NCBI RefSeq assembly: GCF_948329515.1
Contig: NZ_CAOJCN010000007.1
Location: 124,001-188,000 of the forward strand
From: Cohnella rhizoplanae
GTDB lineage: Bacteria; Bacillota; Bacilli; Paenibacillales; Paenibacillaceae
DNA length: 64,000 bases
Direction: 5' to 3'
Position numbers and translations under genes: made by a program. Positions 45,312 through 53,597 of this stretch are shown here, one piece after another. The notes under the pieces are model-generated. The model was not told the DNA's origin. It made no database searches and worked only from the letters and a program-made list of their open reading frames with translations. Positions within the stretch are counted from its first letter, which is position 1. Every line of letters starts with the position of its first letter.

Positions 45312-45427
45312 GTATATCCTCCCGTATCGCCCATAATAAAACCGTGCCGCATCCATTGTGCAGGCTGGGACCGGCTTTGTAAAGCCTTCGGCCGCTCCGT
45401 TTCCTTATACCGTCCGGCCACCGCCTA

Positions 45428-46258
45428 TTACCGCCCGGCCTCCGCCAGCTCCTGCCTGATCTTGTCGGCGTTGCCCTGATGATACTTGCGCTGGTGGCGC
45501 GGGAACGGCGCGTCCGCTGCAAGCGACGCGATCCCGGCCTCGTCGCCCGCCGCCGTAAGACGGCGCAGCTCTCGGATGTAGCGCAGGTCCGCGTCCCGTC
45601 TCGACAGAATCTCCGACGGATCCGAGGTCGGCGTCCCGTGTCCGGGCACGAACAGCTTGATCTCATGCCTCTCCAGGATCGCGTCCAGCTTGAGCAGCGT
45701 CTCCTCGTACTGTCTGCTGTCGTGGAAAATAAATGGGAACTCCGCGTCCGACAGATAGTCCCCAAGAATGAGAATGCCGTGAGGCTCCACGACCGTCATC
45801 ATTCCGTCGGCATTATGGCCCGGCGCCTGATAGCATACGAGCCGCGCGTTCCCCAGCGGCAGCTCGGCGCCGTCCCCGTCCATCGCATGGTCCGTCTTCG
45901 GGTACGCGATCTCGTAATCCCTTTTTAAATAGTATTGATCGTCGAAGTCCCGTATCTGCTCCAGATTGCGCTCGCGCTCGGACGCCGGGCTGCGGGCGAA
46001 GCTGCCGCTCGCGACGACGACAGCATCGGGGAAAGCTCCCCATCCGATGATATGGTCGTAATCCGAATGCGTGAACAGCAGCACGACCTGGCGGTCTCCC
46101 TTCACGCTGTCCGTGAACGTCCGAATCTCCCCCACCTCGCGCGGCAGCCAGCAAGGGTCCGCCACGACCACATGGGCATCCGTTACGACGACGGTCGATG
46201 TCGTCCGGTACAGATCGCTCATGAATACATGCGACGTTCCGTCGTTTATCGCCAGCAT
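45428..46258 (-). CDS. MBL-fold metallo-hydrolase
   Basis: 276-residue hydrolase of the metallo-beta-lactamase fold. The metal motif is THSDYDHIIG, where the usual HxHxDH has Asp in the second His position. Later ligands appear in YQAPGHNADG, LILGDYLSD and FVPGHGTP. Variants with Asp here are seen in other Bacilli hydrolases. AAGGAGG precedes the ATG. It is monocistronic. The substrate is unknown; glyoxalase II-like, lactonase or phosphodiesterase activities are all possible. Confidence 0.87.
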   Translation of the reverse strand: MLAINDGTSHVFMSDLYRTTSTVVVTDAHVVVADPCWLPREVGEIRTFTDSVKGDRQVVLLFTHSDYDHIIGWGAFPDAVVVASGSFARSPASERERNLEQIRDFDDQYYLKRDYEIAYPKTDHAMDGDGAELPLGNARLVCYQAPGHNADGMMTVVEPHGILILGDYLSDAEFPFIFHDSRQYEETLLKLDAILERHEIKLFVPGHGTPTSDPSEILSRRDADLRYIRELRRLTAAGDEAGIASLAADAPFPRHQRKYHQGNADKIRQELAEAGR

Positions 46259-46356
46259 TCGCTCGCCTCCTTAAACCTGTCTGCATCAGTATAAGGCAAG
46301 CGCGGCCCGCCGCAAAGAAGCCTGCGACGCACGAAGTCCGGGAGCGGGGCAAGCAA

Positions 46357-46395
46357 ACAAATAAAACCGCCTTCCCCCGGGTAGGGGCAGGCGGT
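46357..46395 (-). terminator. Terminator of the 62-residue gene
   Basis: ACCGCCT (46366-46372) pairs with AGGCGGT (46389-46395) with an inner G+C stem, and the minus strand continues TTTTATTTG. Confidence 0.78.
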
Positions 46396-46417
46396 CTATG
46401 TGAAAGTCTGCGGCGGA

Positions 46418-46606
46418 TTAGTTCAGCGGACGGTTCTCTTCGATATGGTAGTGCATCTCGATCGCTTCCTGCAGCTTCTTCTTGGCGGACGTGCCGACGT
46501 TGTGGTTGTTGTTGAACTTGATGCCGGCCAGCGCCATTATTTCCTTGACCGTAAGCTCGACCTTCATCGTGTCGTCGCCTTGCGGAATCCGTACGGACGT
46601 GTTCAT
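46418..46606 (-). CDS. Small conserved-looking protein (62 aa)
   Basis: Starts MNTSVRIPQGDDTMKVELTV and has a helical C-terminal half (KKKLQEAIEMHYHIEENRPLN). No membrane segment or cysteine. The start may be ATG 46606, a GTG three codons earlier, or the internal ATG at 46567; ribosome binding sites are weak for all. It has a strong promoter (46734-46762) with a palindrome at the likely transcription start and its own terminator, so it is a real, separately controlled gene. Function unknown. Confidence 0.65.
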   Translation of the reverse strand: MNTSVRIPQGDDTMKVELTVKEIMALAGIKFNNNHNVGTSAKKKLQEAIEMHYHIEENRPLN

Positions 46607-46701
46607 GCGCTTCACTCGCTTTCTTCTAAAATTAAGACGTTCGGGTCTAGCTTATCCGCGCTCGTGCGACTGTATCCGACAAACAGCTTATCAGGGTTTA
46701 T

Positions 46702-46725
46702 GTCAGATTTATTTATTGATCTGAC
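46702..46725. promoter_or_regulatory. Palindrome at the transcription start of the 62-aa gene
   Basis: GTCAGAT and ATCTGAC around a ten-base A/T loop, just downstream of the -10 at 46734-46739. It may be a repressor site or a 5'-leader hairpin. Confidence 0.5.
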
Positions 46726-46733
46726 GCACTTTT

Positions 46734-46762
46734 AATATAACAGTTCATGTTAGGTTTTGCAA
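46734..46762 (-). promoter_or_regulatory. Sigma-A promoter of the 62-aa gene
   Basis: TTGCAA (46757-46762), 17 bases, TATATT (46734-46739) on the minus strand. Confidence 0.72.
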
Positions 46763-46925
46763 GGGGGCGAACACCCGAAAACGGCATTTTCGCGACAAAA
46801 CTTCTTTATCGGAAAATCGGATCCGCTGCAAACGCAACGTTGAAAATGGTACGCGGGCGCTTTTTCAGCTACAATAGAAAGAACGTACATTAAAACTTCA
46901 AGCGCACAAGGAGCGGCGATCGATC

Positions 46926-47894
46926 ATGCCGATCATCGATAATAGAATCGAAGCCGGGGCCGGGCACGCGGAGTGGAGCGGCAAGCGATTCCACACCTGG
47001 AACCACGAGATGCGAAGCCAGTTCGGCACCAAGGTATTCAAGGTCATGCTGGATGCGGGCTTCACCTGCCCCAACCGCGACGGCTCGATCGCTGCGGGCG
47101 GCTGCACCTTCTGCAGCGCGCGCGGGTCCGGCGACTTCGCGGGCAGCCGCAGACAAGATCTCGTCACCCAGTTCAACACGATCCGGGACCGGCAGCATCT
47201 CAAGTGGCCCGAGGCCAAGTACATCGGCTATTTCCAGGCGTATACGAATACGTACGCGCCGCTGGCTACGTTGAAGGAGTATTACGAAGAGATCCTGAAG
47301 CAGCCCGGACTCGTCGGCCTCTCGATCGCCACGCGTCCCGATTGCCTGCCGGACGACGTCGTCGATTATCTGGCCGAGCTTAACGAACGGACCTACCTCT
47401 GGATCGAGATGGGGCTGCAGTCGGTGCACGAGAGCACGTCTCAGCTCATCAATCGCGCGCACGACACGGCATGCTATCTGGACGCCGTCGCCCGCCTGCG
47501 CGCGCGGGGCATTCGCGTCTGCACGCACATCATCTACGGCCTGCCCGGCGAGGACGAGGCGATGATGCTGGAGACGCTGCGGCAGACGGCGGAGATGGAC
47601 GTGCAGGGCATCAAGATCCACCTGCTCCACCTCATGCGCAAGACGCCGATGGTGCGGCAGTGGCGGGACGGGCTGCTGCGGTTCCTCGAGATGGACGAAT
47701 ACGTGAAGCTGATCGTCGATTCGCTCGAGCTGCTGCCGCCCGAGATGATCGTCCACCGCCTGACGGGCGACGCGCCGCGCGATCTCTTGATCGGGCCGAT
47801 GTGGAGCCTGAACAAATGGGAAGTGCTGAACGCCATCGACGCCGAGCTGGTACGCCGGGGCAGCTGGCAGGGTAAGCACTGGAAGGGAAGGTGA
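46926..47894 (+). CDS. ytqA: Radical SAM protein, YtqA/TIGR01212 family
   Basis: 322-residue iron-sulfur radical SAM enzyme. The cluster cysteines lie in TCPNRDGSIAAGGCTFCS, with a longer first gap than the classic CxxxCxxC as is normal in this family. EMGLQSVHESTSQLINRAHD and the C-terminal WQGKHWKGR are family phrases. AAGGAG lies 12 bases before the ATG. It is followed by ytqB after four bases, an order conserved in Bacilli. Its substrate is not established; E. coli YhcC is the corresponding orphan. Confidence 0.93.
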   Translation: MPIIDNRIEAGAGHAEWSGKRFHTWNHEMRSQFGTKVFKVMLDAGFTCPNRDGSIAAGGCTFCSARGSGDFAGSRRQDLVTQFNTIRDRQHLKWPEAKYIGYFQAYTNTYAPLATLKEYYEEILKQPGLVGLSIATRPDCLPDDVVDYLAELNERTYLWIEMGLQSVHESTSQLINRAHDTACYLDAVARLRARGIRVCTHIIYGLPGEDEAMMLETLRQTAEMDVQGIKIHLLHLMRKTPMVRQWRDGLLRFLEMDEYVKLIVDSLELLPPEMIVHRLTGDAPRDLLIGPMWSLNKWEVLNAIDAELVRRGSWQGKHWKGR

Positions 47895-47898
47895 GCGC

Positions 47899-48519
47899 AT
47901 GGGCTTCCTCTCCGTGCTGACGATGGCCCAGCGTCTCGTCGCCGAACGCGCGGCGCCCGGCGCGACCGTGGTCGACGCCACCGCGGGCGGCGGCGTGGAC
48001 ACGCTGTTCCTGGCCCGGACCGTAGGGCCCGGCGGACGGGTGTACGCCTTCGACGTGCAGGAGGAGGCGCTGGCGCGTACGCAAAAGCGGCTGCTGGAAG
48101 CGGGCGGCGCGGGCGGCGATGGGGCAGGCACCGGGCTTGCCGAGGTGCTGCTGCTGCATGCCGGCCACGAGGAAATGGCGGACCGCTTGCCGGCGGAGGC
48201 GCACGGACGGGTCAGCGCCATCATGTTCAACCTCGGCTATCTGCCGGGCGGGTCCGGCACCGGCGCGCTGGACGGCGACGGACCGGTCATCACGATGCCG
48301 GGCACGACGCTGGCCGCGCTTGCCGCCGCCCTGCGCCTGCTGGCGCCCGGCGGCATCGCGACGGTCGTCGTCTACCCCGGCCACCAGGGCGGACAGGACG
48401 AGGCGTCCGCCGTGGACGATTGGATCTCCGCGCTGCCCGACGAGACCGTCCAGGCGCTGCTGTACCGCTTTCCCAAGCGGCCGGGATCGCCCTATTTGTA
48501 TGCCCTGGAGAAAAAATAA
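47899..48519 (+). CDS. ytqB: Class I SAM-dependent methyltransferase, YtqB family
   Basis: 206-residue Rossmann-fold methyltransferase of the rRNA-methylase-like family (PF06962). The SAM motif is TVVDATAGGGVDTLFLA, the acidic second motif YAFDVQEEAL, and the active-site phrase MFNLGYLPGGS. It follows ytqA immediately, with GGAAGGTGA overlapping the end of ytqA as ribosome binding site. The Bacillus homologue is reported as a tRNA mnm5s2U methyltransferase (MnmM), so a role in wobble-uridine modification is likely. Confidence 0.92.
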   Translation: MGFLSVLTMAQRLVAERAAPGATVVDATAGGGVDTLFLARTVGPGGRVYAFDVQEEALARTQKRLLEAGGAGGDGAGTGLAEVLLLHAGHEEMADRLPAEAHGRVSAIMFNLGYLPGGSGTGALDGDGPVITMPGTTLAALAAALRLLAPGGIATVVVYPGHQGGQDEASAVDDWISALPDETVQALLYRFPKRPGSPYLYALEKK

Positions 48520-48537
48520 AAGGAGGCTGTATCTATT

Positions 48538-48942
48538 ATGGCTGTCAGAAAAATCGAGCACGTCGGCATCATGACCCGCAACCTGGAGCGTTCTATCGCT
48601 TTCTACGCCCAGACCGTCGGACTCGTACATACGGAGACGCTGCCCCATACCAACGGCGTTATCCGCCTCGCGTTCCTGTCGTTCCCGGGCGCCGGCGAGA
48701 CGGAGCTCGAGCTCATCGAAGGCTACGACGGGACGCTTGCCCCCGAGGGACGCGTACACCATGTCGCCTTCAATGTCGAAGACATCGAAGCCGAGTACTC
48801 TCGCGTCTCGATGCTGGATGTCGACGGGCTTGATGCCGAGATAACGACGCTGCCCAACGGAAGCCGCTACTTTTTCTTCCGCGGACCCGACGGCGAATCG
48901 CTTGAATTTTTCCAATCGACCAGAGGAGGCAACCAAGCATGA
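48538..48942 (+). CDS. VOC family protein (glyoxalase/dioxygenase superfamily)
   Basis: 134-residue protein with two beta-alpha-beta-beta-beta modules. Metal ligand candidates are His9 in KIEHVGIMTRN, a Glu in TELELIEGYDG, His in VHHVAFNVED and Glu in GESLEFFQ. AGGAGG precedes the ATG. It is 18 bases after ytqB and its stop overlaps the manA start as ATGA. It resembles glyoxalase I-like or methylmalonyl-CoA epimerase-like proteins; the exact activity is open. Confidence 0.85.
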   Translation: MAVRKIEHVGIMTRNLERSIAFYAQTVGLVHTETLPHTNGVIRLAFLSFPGAGETELELIEGYDGTLAPEGRVHHVAFNVEDIEAEYSRVSMLDVDGLDAEITTLPNGSRYFFFRGPDGESLEFFQSTRGGNQA

Positions 48943-49916
48943 CCCAACCGATTAGACCTTATCCGCTGCACTTCAAGCCCGAGTTCAAAGAACGCGTATG
49001 GGGCGGCCGCGCCCTCGAGCAGTTCGGCTTCGATGTGCCCCCGGGGCATATCGGCGAAGGCTGGATGATCGCCGACCATCCCAACGGCGTGTCGCACGTG
49101 CAGAACGGCGAGCTGGCCGGACTCGGCCTCGACGAGATCCGCGAGCGTTTCGGCGCGCAGTGGTTCGGCGCGAAAGGCGCCGTCGCGGGACTCGGCCGCT
49201 TCCCGCTGCTGATCAAGCTCCTCGACTGCAACGACGACCTCTCGGTCCAGGTGCATCCTAACGACCACTACGCCGGACTCCCCAAGGGCGAGCTCGGCAA
49301 GACCGAGATGTGGTACGTCATCGATGCCGCGCCCGACGCCAAGATCATCTACGGCCTCAAGCCGGGCGCGACGCGCGAGAAGCTGGCCCAGGCGATCGAG
49401 GAAGGCAAGATCATGGATACGCTGCAGGTGGTGTCCGTTAAGGCAGGCGATACGTTCTACATCCCGGCAGGCACGGTCCACGCCCTCTGCGCGGGCGTCC
49501 TGGTGGCCGAGATCCAGCAGAACTCGGATACGACCTATCGTCTCTACGACTACGACCGTCCAGGTCTCGACGGCAAGCCCCGCGAGCTCCACGTCAAGGA
49601 TTCGCTCAACGTGACCGATTACGAGGGCGCCGGCGCAAGCCGCATGTCCACGGCCGGCACGCCTGCCGGCGAGTGGCTGCGACTCGCCTCCTCGCCGTAC
49701 TTCGAGACCGACAAGGGCGTCGTCCAAGGCGACTGGGAACTGGCCACGCCGTCCGACAGCTTCGTGATCCTGATCGCCGTGCAGGGCCAAGGCTCCATCG
49801 GCTGGGACGGCGGCAGCCTGGACATCAAAGCCGGCGATTGCCTCCTCCTCCCCGCCAGCCTTGGCGCGTACCGTCTCGACGGCGATATGACCGTGCTGCG
49901 GAGTCAGCTGCCTTAA
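48939..49916 (+). CDS. manA: Mannose-6-phosphate isomerase, class I
   Basis: Zinc enzyme interconverting mannose 6-phosphate and fructose 6-phosphate. 325 residues, the short Bacilli form. N-terminal cupin with FKERVWGGRALEQFG, zinc ligands in LSVQVHPNDHYA and GKTEMWYV, and the signature YIPAGTVHALCAG-VLVAEIQQNSDTTYRLYDY. The C-terminal cupin ends at ~320. The start overlaps the VOC gene stop. Mannose could come from the polysaccharide degraded by the GH9 locus, but no link is shown. Confidence 0.95.
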   Translation: MTQPIRPYPLHFKPEFKERVWGGRALEQFGFDVPPGHIGEGWMIADHPNGVSHVQNGELAGLGLDEIRERFGAQWFGAKGAVAGLGRFPLLIKLLDCNDDLSVQVHPNDHYAGLPKGELGKTEMWYVIDAAPDAKIIYGLKPGATREKLAQAIEEGKIMDTLQVVSVKAGDTFYIPAGTVHALCAGVLVAEIQQNSDTTYRLYDYDRPGLDGKPRELHVKDSLNVTDYEGAGASRMSTAGTPAGEWLRLASSPYFETDKGVVQGDWELATPSDSFVILIAVQGQGSIGWDGGSLDIKAGDCLLLPASLGAYRLDGDMTVLRSQLP

Positions 49917-50016
49917 GCGGCATGGCTTAGTATGGAGCCGCCGCACGGTGGGTGCTGCGGCCTTTGCCCGACCACTCCCGCGTCCCCGAGCGGACGCGAA
50001 AGGAAAGATCCTTGGC

Positions 50017-50499
50017 ATGCTGAGACAAATGCTGATATTGACCGGGATGGGCGTTGCGATGTGGGCGCTCGGGACGTTGTTTTTCATGCTGTTCGGCGAC
50101 TGGGTGCTCGTCGCTGCCGAGGACCGGCAGTTCGGCGCCTCGCTGTTCCTCCTGGAGGCGCTGACGGCGCTCGTGATCCTCGGCGTGGCGCTCGTCGTGC
50201 GGCTCCGGCTGTTCAGAACCCCCGGCTCTGCCACCCGCTTCGGCTTCATCGGCGCGGCGACCGGCCTGCTGCTCGACGCCTTCGTCCTTCTCTACAGGGA
50301 CGAGGTGCTGTACGATCTGGACCAAGGGCAGTACCACACGTTTACGGTATGGATGACGCTGGCTTATGCCCTGTTCCTCCTGCTGCCGGCCATCGCGGAT
50401 CGGCTTATCCGCACCGGACCGGGCGGCGCCGATCGCGAACGCGCCTTGGATGACGGACTGCAGGCGCCTGAAGATCCGGCGGCTTATCGCCCGGAATAA
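50017..50499 (+). CDS. Four-helix membrane protein (DUF5367-like), 160 aa
   Basis: Four hydrophobic segments (residues ~5-25, 38-58, 72-90, 108-128) and a charged, Pro-rich C-terminus. The pattern fits small DUF5367-type proteins of Bacilli. ATG 50017 is favoured because upstream residues are Pro/Arg-rich and have no membrane character, though its ribosome binding site (AGGA, 12 bases away) is weak. A terminator follows directly. Function unknown. Confidence 0.65.
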   Translation: MLRQMLILTGMGVAMWALGTLFFMLFGDWVLVAAEDRQFGASLFLLEALTALVILGVALVVRLRLFRTPGSATRFGFIGAATGLLLDAFVLLYRDEVLYDLDQGQYHTFTVWMTLAYALFLLLPAIADRLIRTGPGGADRERALDDGLQAPEDPAAYRPE

Positions 50500-50516
50500 C
50501 ATGTTCCGCAAGCTAG

Positions 50517-50570
50517 GGCGAACCCGATAGAACGGATCCATCATCCGACGATCGGGTTCGCCGTTTTTTT
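50517..50570 (+). terminator. Terminator after the membrane protein gene
   Basis: GGCGAACCCGAT (50517-50528) pairs perfectly with 50551-50562, followed by G and seven T. Confidence 0.9.
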
Positions 50571-50605
50571 ATCCGCCGCAAAGGAGGCTGCATCCCATCG
50601 AACCC

Positions 50606-51127
50606 TTGACGCCAAGCGAGCAGCACCGGCGCGAGGCACCCGCCTCCGTCGCCTGCATGATCATTACCGTCTCGGACACGCGCACGTCCGAGACCGACAA
50701 GAGCGGGCAGCTCATCCGGGAACTGCTGGAGGGCCGGGGCCATGAAGTCCGGTCCGCGCGCATCGTTGCCGACGAGTACGATCGCATCCGCGAGCTGCTC
50801 CGATCGGCCGCCGAAGACCCGGCGGTCGAGGCGGTGCTGCTGAACGGCGGCACGGGCATCGCTGCGCGCGATACGACGTACGAAGCCGTAGCCGGCATGC
50901 TGAGCAAGGAAATGCCGGGCTTCGGCGAGATCTTCCGCATGCTGAGCTTCACGGAGGACATCGGCACGGCCGCGATCCTGTCCAGGGCCATCGCCGGCAC
51001 GATCGGCCGCACGGCGGTATTCTCCATGCCGGGCTCGACCGGCGCCGTGCGTCTCGCGATGACCCGGCTTATCCTGCCGGAGCTTGGACACGTGATGCGA
51101 GAGATTTACAAGGACGATCCGAAATAA
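50606..51127 (+). CDS. moaB: Molybdopterin adenylyltransferase-type protein MoaB
   Basis: 173 residues, MogA/MoaB fold. Activates molybdopterin by adenylylation before MoeA inserts molybdate. Family motifs: MIITVSDTRTSETDKSG, LNGGTGIAARDTTYEA and the MPGSTGAVRLAM segment that binds the pterin. The start is unclear. TTG 50606 lies 18 bases from AAGGAGG; an in-frame ATC at 50597 has ideal spacing, and there is no ATG or GTG upstream before the terminator hairpin. It is far from moeA-mobA-mobB. A bidirectional terminator follows. Confidence 0.92.
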   Translation: MTPSEQHRREAPASVACMIITVSDTRTSETDKSGQLIRELLEGRGHEVRSARIVADEYDRIRELLRSAAEDPAVEAVLLNGGTGIAARDTTYEAVAGMLSKEMPGFGEIFRMLSFTEDIGTAAILSRAIAGTIGRTAVFSMPGSTGAVRLAMTRLILPELGHVMREIYKDDPK

Positions 51128-51159
51128 GGCGTTGATCGGCGACCTACAGGTTCCCTAAC

Positions 51160-51187
51160 GCACATCGCACATCGCACATCGCACAAC
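51160..51187. repeat. Four 7-bp tandem repeats
   Basis: GCACATC occurs three times in a row from 51159-51160, followed by GCACAAC. It lies between moaB and its terminator and is probably a slippage product. Confidence 0.7.
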
Positions 51188-51188
51188 G

Positions 51189-51238
51189 AAAAAAGCATTG
51201 CCGCTCCGCCTTGACTCGGCGAACGGCAATGCTTTTTC
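51189..51238. terminator. Bidirectional terminator between moaB and the efflux pump gene
   Basis: AAAAAGCATTGCCG and its complement form a 14-bp stem with T-runs on both strands, 29 bases before the pump gene's stop. Confidence 0.9.
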
Positions 51239-51266
51239 ATTTAAAAACTTAAGCGACTGTAAGAAC

Positions 51267-52739
51267 TTAAGCGACTTGCTTGGTCTCCTGCGCCTCCGGC
51301 GGCTTGGTGCGGCGGATGAACAAGCCGACGACCAGCGCGACCAGCGCGACGATGAACCCGATCCAGAAGGCGTCGTGCAGGCCTGCCATCAGTCCGGCGA
51401 CCTGCTCGGCCGGCGCCGTAGGATCGCTCGAGCCCGCGAGGTAGTCCTTGGAGCCCGTGGACATGATGCTAATGAACAGCGCCGTGCCGATCGCTCCGGA
51501 CACCTGCTGCAGCGTGTTCAGAATCGCGGTGCCGTGCGGGTACAGATGACGCGGCAGCTGGTTGAGCCCCGTCGTCTGCGCCGGCATCATGACCATCGAG
51601 ATGCCGATCAGCATGACGATGTGGATGAAGATGACGTAACCGTTGGAGACGTCGGTATCGATGCCGGTGAACATCCATACGGACAGGGCCGTGAGCGCCA
51701 AGCCGGGAATGACGAGCACGCGCGGTCCGAACTTGTCGAACAGCTTGCCGGATACCGGCGCCATGATGCCGTTGATAATGCTGCCCGGCAGCATCAGCAG
51801 GCCCGACTTGAAGGCGGTCAGCAAGAGCGCGCTCTGCAGGAACATCGGCAGGATGGTCATCGTGGAAAACATCGTCATCATGACGACGAACAGCAGCACG
51901 GTGACCAGGCTGAACATCGGGTATTTGAAGGCGCGAAGGTCCAGAATCGGCTCCTTCACGACGAGCTGCCGCCAGATGAACAGCAGCAGGGAAATTCCGC
52001 CGACGGCGAGCGACCAGACGACCTCGGTGTCTCCCCAGCCGCTCTCGCCCGCTTTGCTGAAGCCATATACGATGCCGCCGAAGCCGAGCGTCGACAGCAG
52101 GATGGAGACGATATCGACCTTAGGCTTAGTTAGATCCGTTACGTTGCGCAGAAACGCCGCCGCGAAAATAATGGAGAACGCCGCGAGCGGAAGCACCAGA
52201 TAAAACAGCCAGCGCCAGTCGAGCGCATCTATGATGAGACCGGACAGCGTCGGTCCGATGGCTGGCGCGAACATGATGACAAGGCCGATCAGGCCCATCG
52301 CGGCCCCCCGCTTTTCGATCGGGAAAATCACGAGAATGGTGTTCATGAGCACGGGAAGCATGAGCCCCGTCCCCATAGCTTGTACGACGCGTCCGCAGAG
52401 CAAAACGCCGAATTCCGGCGCGAAGGCCGAGATCGCCGTGCCTATGAAAAATAAGGTCATGGCGGACAAGAACATCTGTCTCGTCGTGAACCATTGCTGG
52501 AGCAGCGCCGTGATCGGCACCAGCACGCCGATGACGAGCATGTAGGCGGTGCTGAGCCACTGGATCGTCGTTGCGCCGACGTCGAACTCCTTCATCAAAT
52601 CCGGCAGCGCGTTCCCCAGCAGCGTCTCGTTAAGTATCGCCACGAATGCGCCGATAATGAGCGAGAAGACGATCGGGCCCCTGCGAATCTTGCTTAAATC
52701 GATTGTCGCCCCTCCGGACGACGGTGTTGCCCCGTTCAT
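51267..52739 (-). CDS. DHA2-family multidrug efflux MFS transporter
   Basis: 490 residues with 14 predicted helices, the DHA2 (EmrB/QacA, LmrB) layout. Motif C-like phrases (GPTLSGLIIDALDWRWLFYLVLP in part) and motif A-like GRVVQAMGTG are visible; the acidic residue in ILNETLLGNALP at helix 1 is typical of this family. GGAGG precedes the ATG. It is divergent from a TetR gene, with an operator-like palindrome between, so it is likely induced by its own toxic substrate. Confidence 0.92.
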   Translation of the reverse strand: MNGATPSSGGATIDLSKIRRGPIVFSLIIGAFVAILNETLLGNALPDLMKEFDVGATTIQWLSTAYMLVIGVLVPITALLQQWFTTRQMFLSAMTLFFIGTAISAFAPEFGVLLCGRVVQAMGTGLMLPVLMNTILVIFPIEKRGAAMGLIGLVIMFAPAIGPTLSGLIIDALDWRWLFYLVLPLAAFSIIFAAAFLRNVTDLTKPKVDIVSILLSTLGFGGIVYGFSKAGESGWGDTEVVWSLAVGGISLLLFIWRQLVVKEPILDLRAFKYPMFSLVTVLLFVVMMTMFSTMTILPMFLQSALLLTAFKSGLLMLPGSIINGIMAPVSGKLFDKFGPRVLVIPGLALTALSVWMFTGIDTDVSNGYVIFIHIVMLIGISMVMMPAQTTGLNQLPRHLYPHGTAILNTLQQVSGAIGTALFISIMSTGSKDYLAGSSDPTAPAEQVAGLMAGLHDAFWIGFIVALVALVVGLFIRRTKPPEAQETKQVA

Positions 52740-52771
52740 GGATAAAGCCTCCTATCCGTTCCTCTTTGTCT

Positions 52772-52799
52772 ACACTTGTATGTTTATTTATACAAGTGT
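52772..52799. promoter_or_regulatory. TetR-type operator palindrome
   Basis: ACACTTGTAT and ATACAAGTGT are perfect 10-base arms around eight bases. It overlaps candidate promoters for both divergent genes: TTGTAT-18-TATAAA on the minus strand and TTGTCT-17-TATACA on the plus strand, so one repressor dimer could shut both. Confidence 0.72.
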
Positions 52800-52884
52800 T
52801 AGTCTTTACTATACAATGCGTTCGCCGTCCGCGGTCAAGAACCATTTCGCGATATTTGTAGTCTAATCTACAATGGAGGCCTTA

Positions 52885-53520
52885 ATGTATATGAAAAGCG
52901 AAGGGTCGACCGATCTCCGAGTAAGGCGCACGCGCAAGCTGCTGTGGGACGCGCTGATGGCGCTGCTGGGGCAATCCGGCCGCACGTTCGAATCGCTCAC
53001 CGTCGCTGAGATCTGCGAGCGTGCCATGGTGCACCGGACCACGTTCTACAAGCATTTCGAGGATAAGTACCATCTGCTGTGCGCAGGCTTCGAGGAGCTG
53101 AACAAGGAGCTGGCGGCGATGGACGTCGAGGAACGGATGATCCGCCCGATGCAGCTGCTCGAACGGATCGGCCATCAGCGGCAGTTCCGCACGATGATGA
53201 AGTCCGATCAGGAGTCTACCTCGGTCAAGAGTCTCATGCATCGCATCGGCTCGGGCAATATGAAGAACGATCTGCTGGCGCTCGAGCGCAAGGACGGCCC
53301 GTTTCCCGTGCCCGCGGAGATTATCGCCGAGTTCTACACGGGCGCGATCACGAGCCTCGGCGCCTGGTGGGTACAGCACGGCTCGGACGTGCCCGCGGAG
53401 ACGATGGACCGCTACATCGGCGAGCTGCTCAATCCGGCGATCTTCAACCGCCAATCGCTAAAGTCCGCCGGGACGGACGCGCAGAATTCGGCGAGAAGCA
53501 TCGACGATAGCGGCGCATAA
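52885..53520 (+). CDS. TetR/AcrR family transcriptional regulator
   Basis: 211-residue repressor. The N-terminal helix-turn-helix is SLTVAEICERAMVHRTTFYKHFEDKYHLL (~40-65, cited in part); the C-terminal domain (~80-190) is helical, of the TetR_C_7 type. ATG 52885 lies five bases after GGAGG; an ATG two codons further (52891) is also possible. It is divergent from the DHA2 pump and likely binds the palindrome at 52772-52799. The inducer is unknown. Confidence 0.9.
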   Translation: MYMKSEGSTDLRVRRTRKLLWDALMALLGQSGRTFESLTVAEICERAMVHRTTFYKHFEDKYHLLCAGFEELNKELAAMDVEERMIRPMQLLERIGHQRQFRTMMKSDQESTSVKSLMHRIGSGNMKNDLLALERKDGPFPVPAEIIAEFYTGAITSLGAWWVQHGSDVPAETMDRYIGELLNPAIFNRQSLKSAGTDAQNSARSIDDSGA

Positions 53521-53521
53521 A

Positions 53522-53565
53522 ACAAAAAAGAAGGACTGCCTCGCGCGAAGCGAAGCAGTCCTTCT
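53522..53565. terminator. Terminator between tetR and the aldo/keto reductase
   Basis: AGAAGGACTGC and its complement (53529-53539 with 53555-53565). The minus strand ends in TTTTTTG, so it mainly serves gpr; on the plus strand it lies nine bases after the tetR stop. Confidence 0.85.
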
Positions 53566-53597
53566 ATCCTTCCTGGACGCAGCCGGCAACTATCGCG

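Larger units (their letters stand above)
46607..46925. other. Divergent regulatory region between the 62-aa gene and ytqA
   Basis: 319 bases. It holds the 62-aa gene promoter, a palindrome at its start site and a TACAAT -10-like element near 46870 for ytqA that lacks a clear -35. Nothing else is supported. Confidence 0.6.
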
